From Acidobacteriaceae bacterium (GTDB lineage Bacteria; Acidobacteriota; Terriglobia; Terriglobales; Acidobacteriaceae): a DNA stretch of 16,630 bases. Of this stretch, positions 14,941 to 16,630 are shown piece by piece. The stretch's first letter is position 1. Every line of letters starts with the position of its first letter. Where the stretch lies: NCBI GenBank assembly GCA_027307295.1, contig DAHUXF010000020.1, positions 1 to 16,630 on the forward strand, written 5' to 3'. The notes under the pieces are model-generated. The model was not told the DNA's origin. It did not search any database and saw only the letters and a program-made list of their open reading frames with translations. Position numbers and translations under genes: made by a program.

Positions 14941-14985
14941 ATGATCGCCGTGATCGGATGATCGCCCGACACCGCCGTCATCGGA
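14941..14985. repeat. 17-bp-period repeat, inverted copy upstream of the fused synthase gene
   Basis: The complement of 14950-14966 is GGCGATCATCCGATCAC, one base off the unit found at 12780-12796; a half unit adjoins at 14941-14949 and a partial, more diverged unit at 14974-14985. It starts 18 nt before the chosen start codon of the fused synthase gene. Confidence 0.7.
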
Positions 14986-15008
14986 GGGCTGATCTGCATT
15001 CATATTGA

Positions 15009-15040
15009 CCACAAAGGACACGAAGGAACATGAGGAAAGG
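15009..15040. repeat. CCACAAAGG/CACGAAGG-type intergenic repeat
   Basis: CCACAAAGGACACGAAGG (15009-15026) continues as a purine-rich near-repeat (GGAACATGAGGAAAGG). Such strings recur in intergenic DNA of several bacterial phyla, by recollection and not by a search here. It makes the reading frame that runs through it (upstream of 14922) an unlikely coding extension. Confidence 0.5.
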
Positions 15041-15124
15041 AACCTGCCCCTCACGATCTTTGCGGGATCCCATGAATTACGGTCAAGCCGGTTCAGCAAT
15101 CAAGATAAATCTCAGGAGCAGGTC

Positions 15125-15168
15125 TCCGATCACGGCGATGGCGGCGATCACCCGATAGCGGCGATCTC
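15125..15168. repeat. 17-bp-period repeat, copy downstream of the marR-type gene
   Basis: GGCGATCACCCGATAGC (15143-15159) matches the unit at 12780-12796 at 14 of 17 bases, and the next GGCGATC starts exactly 17 nt on (15160). TCCGATCAC with GGCGATG (15125-15140) is a shortened, diverged unit. It ends about 10 nt past the marR-type stop codon, the same placement as the array at 12751-12796. Confidence 0.65.
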
Positions 15169-15177
15169 TCCTGGCTA

Positions 15178-15621
15178 CTAGCCTTTGCCCAGTTTGCGGC
15201 ACAGAGCGCCCAGTTGTTCCTGCTCTTCTGTCTCAAGTCTGGACATGACTTCCGTGATGCGCCGCGCGTGGTCGGGGAAGATACGGGCCATCAGCCTGGC
15301 TCCTGCCGGAGTAATGGTGGCCAGGACAAAACGCTTGTCTTTGCCCTGCTGCTCACGCTTGACCAAGCCACGCTTTTGCAGATTGCTGATCACCATCGTA
15401 AGGTTGCCGCTGCTGCTCAGGATGCGCCGCGCCAGGTCGCCCAGGCAAAGCGGCCCAACGTGAAACAACGCTTCCAAGACGGCGAACTGGCTCAGCGTAA
15501 GGCCGTGTTCTTCCAGTCCCACGCGGGCATACGCAAACGCGGCGCTGGCGGCACGCTCCAGCTTTACATAAGTGCTGAGCGCGCGGTCCTGCGCGGGCGT
15601 TCCTTTAAACTTTGACGGCAT
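15178..15621 (-). CDS. MarR-family transcriptional regulator
   Basis: A 147-residue winged-helix regulator. N-terminal dimer helices (about 10-38) lead into LTLSQFAVLEALFHVGPLCLG; the recognition region is DLARRILSSSGNLTMVISNLQKRGLV (about 62-87) and the wing carries the family hallmark GKDKRFVLATITPAG (93-107), including the Asp-x-Arg pair. C-terminal helices (about 108-145) complete the dimer interface. The SSGNLTMVISNLQKRGL form is found in regulators of the YusO/HosA-like branch; the ligand is unknown. It stands between the ribonuclease gene (151-nt gap) and the fused synthase gene (255-nt gap), all on one strand, and might control either itself or the latter. No clear operator or strong promoter is visible in the upstream gap, and no Shine-Dalgarno. 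Confidence 0.94.
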   Translation of the reverse strand: MPSKFKGTPAQDRALSTYVKLERAASAAFAYARVGLEEHGLTLSQFAVLEALFHVGPLCLGDLARRILSSSGNLTMVISNLQKRGLVKREQQGKDKRFVLATITPAGARLMARIFPDHARRITEVMSRLETEEQEQLGALCRKLGKG

Positions 15622-15772
15622 CTGCTTAAGTCTGAAAAATCGGTCTGTGGGGCCCTAAAAAACAACCGCCGGAGACGCAAAAGTGGCGAAAGGGGAGGAG
15701 ACCGGCTAAGGAAGCCATGGCATGACCAGGGCTTTTTCGCGCACCTCCGCGTGCTCTGACGATTTTAACAAC

Positions 15773-16630
15773 CTACTGAATATCGAACTGTTCCGGATGC
15801 AGCAGCGGATCGGACTTCACCAGCACCGTCCGTTTGACCAGCTCTTCCATCTCCTGTAGCCAGCGCCCGTTGTTTCCTTTGAGCGATTTGGCCACTTCCG
15901 GATGAACGCGGACCATCACATCGCGCTCAAAGTGGCGCGACATCTTCCGCATCTCCACAAAAATCTCATTGCATACCGTAGTGACTGACTTGATCATGCC
16001 GGTGGCCTGGCAGGTGGGGCATGGCTGGCCCAGCGTGCGTTCCAGTGACTGCTTCACGCGCTTGCGCGTGATGGCCACCAACCCGAAATCATTAAACTGC
16101 AACACCTTTGAGGGCGCGCGATCAGCCTTTAACGCCTCTTCCAGCGCCTGCATTACTTTTTGCCGGTTGCGGCGTTCATCCATATCAATGAAGTCGATCA
16201 CGATGATGCCGCCCAGATCGCGCAGCCGGATCTGCCGCACAATCTCTTTGATGGCATCAATGTTCGTCTTGACGATGGTGTCTTCCAGCCGGGCTGTCTT
16301 GCCCACGTACTTGCCGGTGTTGATGTCGATGGCCACCAGCGCTTCCGTCTGGTTGATGACAATGTAGCCGCCGCTGCGCAGCCATACTTTTGATTTAAGC
16401 GCCTTGTTGATTTCTTCCGTGATGTTGAACTGCTCGAACAGCGGCGTATCTTTGCTGTAGAGCTTCACGCGCTTCACCAGCGAAGGCTGGAACCGGCTCA
16501 CAAAGCGCAAAATGCGCTCATATTCCTGTTCCGTGTCCGCCCATATGGCGGAAAAGCTTCCGCTCACCTGGTCGCGCAGAATCCGTTCCACCAGATTCAG
16601 GTCATGGTAAATCAGCGCCGGGGCCTTGCC
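15773..16630 (-). CDS. rng: Ribonuclease G/E, C-terminal part (5' part beyond the window)
   Basis: Endoribonuclease of the RNase E/G family, which matures rRNA and starts mRNA decay. The visible 285 residues are the C-terminal half to two thirds of an RNase G-sized protein (about 490-520 residues); the frame is open to the right edge, and the missing part should hold the S1 domain and 5'-sensor. Seen: ALIYHDLNLVERILRD, the DNase I-like catalytic region with AIDINTGKYVG and RLRDLGGIIVIDFIDM (the metal-binding aspartates), and the zinc-link CPTC (visible residues 204-207) that joins subunits. The tail has RVHPEVAKSLKG and ends PEQFDIQ, without an RNase E-type scaffold extension. This is why RNase G is preferred over RNase E. 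The apparent GTG at 16589-16591 is an internal valine, not the start. Confidence 0.93.
   Translation of the reverse strand, partial: GKAPALIYHDLNLVERILRDQVSGSFSAIWADTEQEYERILRFVSRFQPSLVKRVKLYSKDTPLFEQFNITEEINKALKSKVWLRSGGYIVINQTEALVAIDINTGKYVGKTARLEDTIVKTNIDAIKEIVRQIRLRDLGGIIVIDFIDMDERRNRQKVMQALEEALKADRAPSKVLQFNDFGLVAITRKRVKQSLERTLGQPCPTCQATGMIKSVTTVCNEIFVEMRKMSRHFERDVMVRVHPEVAKSLKGNNGRWLQEMEELVKRTVLVKSDPLLHPEQFDIQ

Noticed and set aside
14923..15099. N-terminal extension of the fused synthase, including a start at 15003
   Set aside because: The frame is made of the 17-bp repeats and the CCACAAAGG-type string, which are intergenic elsewhere in the window.

Overview
The window looks like a chromosomal piece of an Acidobacteriota genome, probably of the Terriglobia/Koribacter type. 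Three things suggest this: an 884-residue duplicated orphan permease of the ADOP class paired with a PadR regulator, a fused membrane/spermidine-synthase-like protein, and acidobacterial-looking pilus and acetyl-CoA carboxylase genes. The assignment rests on gene content, not on a marker gene. All fourteen recognisable genes read on the minus strand, so transcription runs from high to low coordinates. Two genes are cut by the window edges: accC at the left and a ribonuclease G/E gene at the right.

From the right edge leftwards the layout is as follows. A ribonuclease G/E C-terminal part (15773-16630) is followed by a MarR-type regulator (15178-15621) and a 705-residue protein with about twelve membrane spans and a C-terminal spermidine-synthase-like fold (12805-14922). 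The spaces around these two genes carry a 17-bp-period repeat in three places, plus other repetitive-looking intergenic DNA. Next come padR (12150-12479) and its ADOP permease (9485-12139). The padR start is covered by a very good promoter whose spacer is filled by an inverted repeat, and the transcript is probably leaderless.

A 387-bp intergenic space (9098-9484) holds a perfect 22-bp dyad, a strong sigma70-type promoter and a hairpin-rich leader. It opens a type IV pilus alignment-complex operon: a small excisionase-type HTH protein, then pilM, pilN, pilO, a PilP-like protein with a very long linker, and the secretin pilQ. The operon ends in a clear intrinsic terminator at 2801-2836. PilM (cytoplasm), PilN and PilO (inner membrane), the PilP-like protein (periplasm) and PilQ (outer membrane) together should bridge the envelope for pilus extrusion.

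Beyond the terminator, a promoter at 2728-2756 precedes an Xaa-Pro peptidase, accB (BCCP) and accC (biotin carboxylase). The last two supply the biotin half of acetyl-CoA carboxylase for fatty acid synthesis.

No wholly new multi-gene system is evident. The most interesting signals are regulatory: the PadR operator/promoter and its possible second copy upstream of the pilus operon, the HTH gene leading the pilus operon, the 17-bp-lattice repeats, the long PilP-like linker, and two odd residues in the AccC N-terminal signature.
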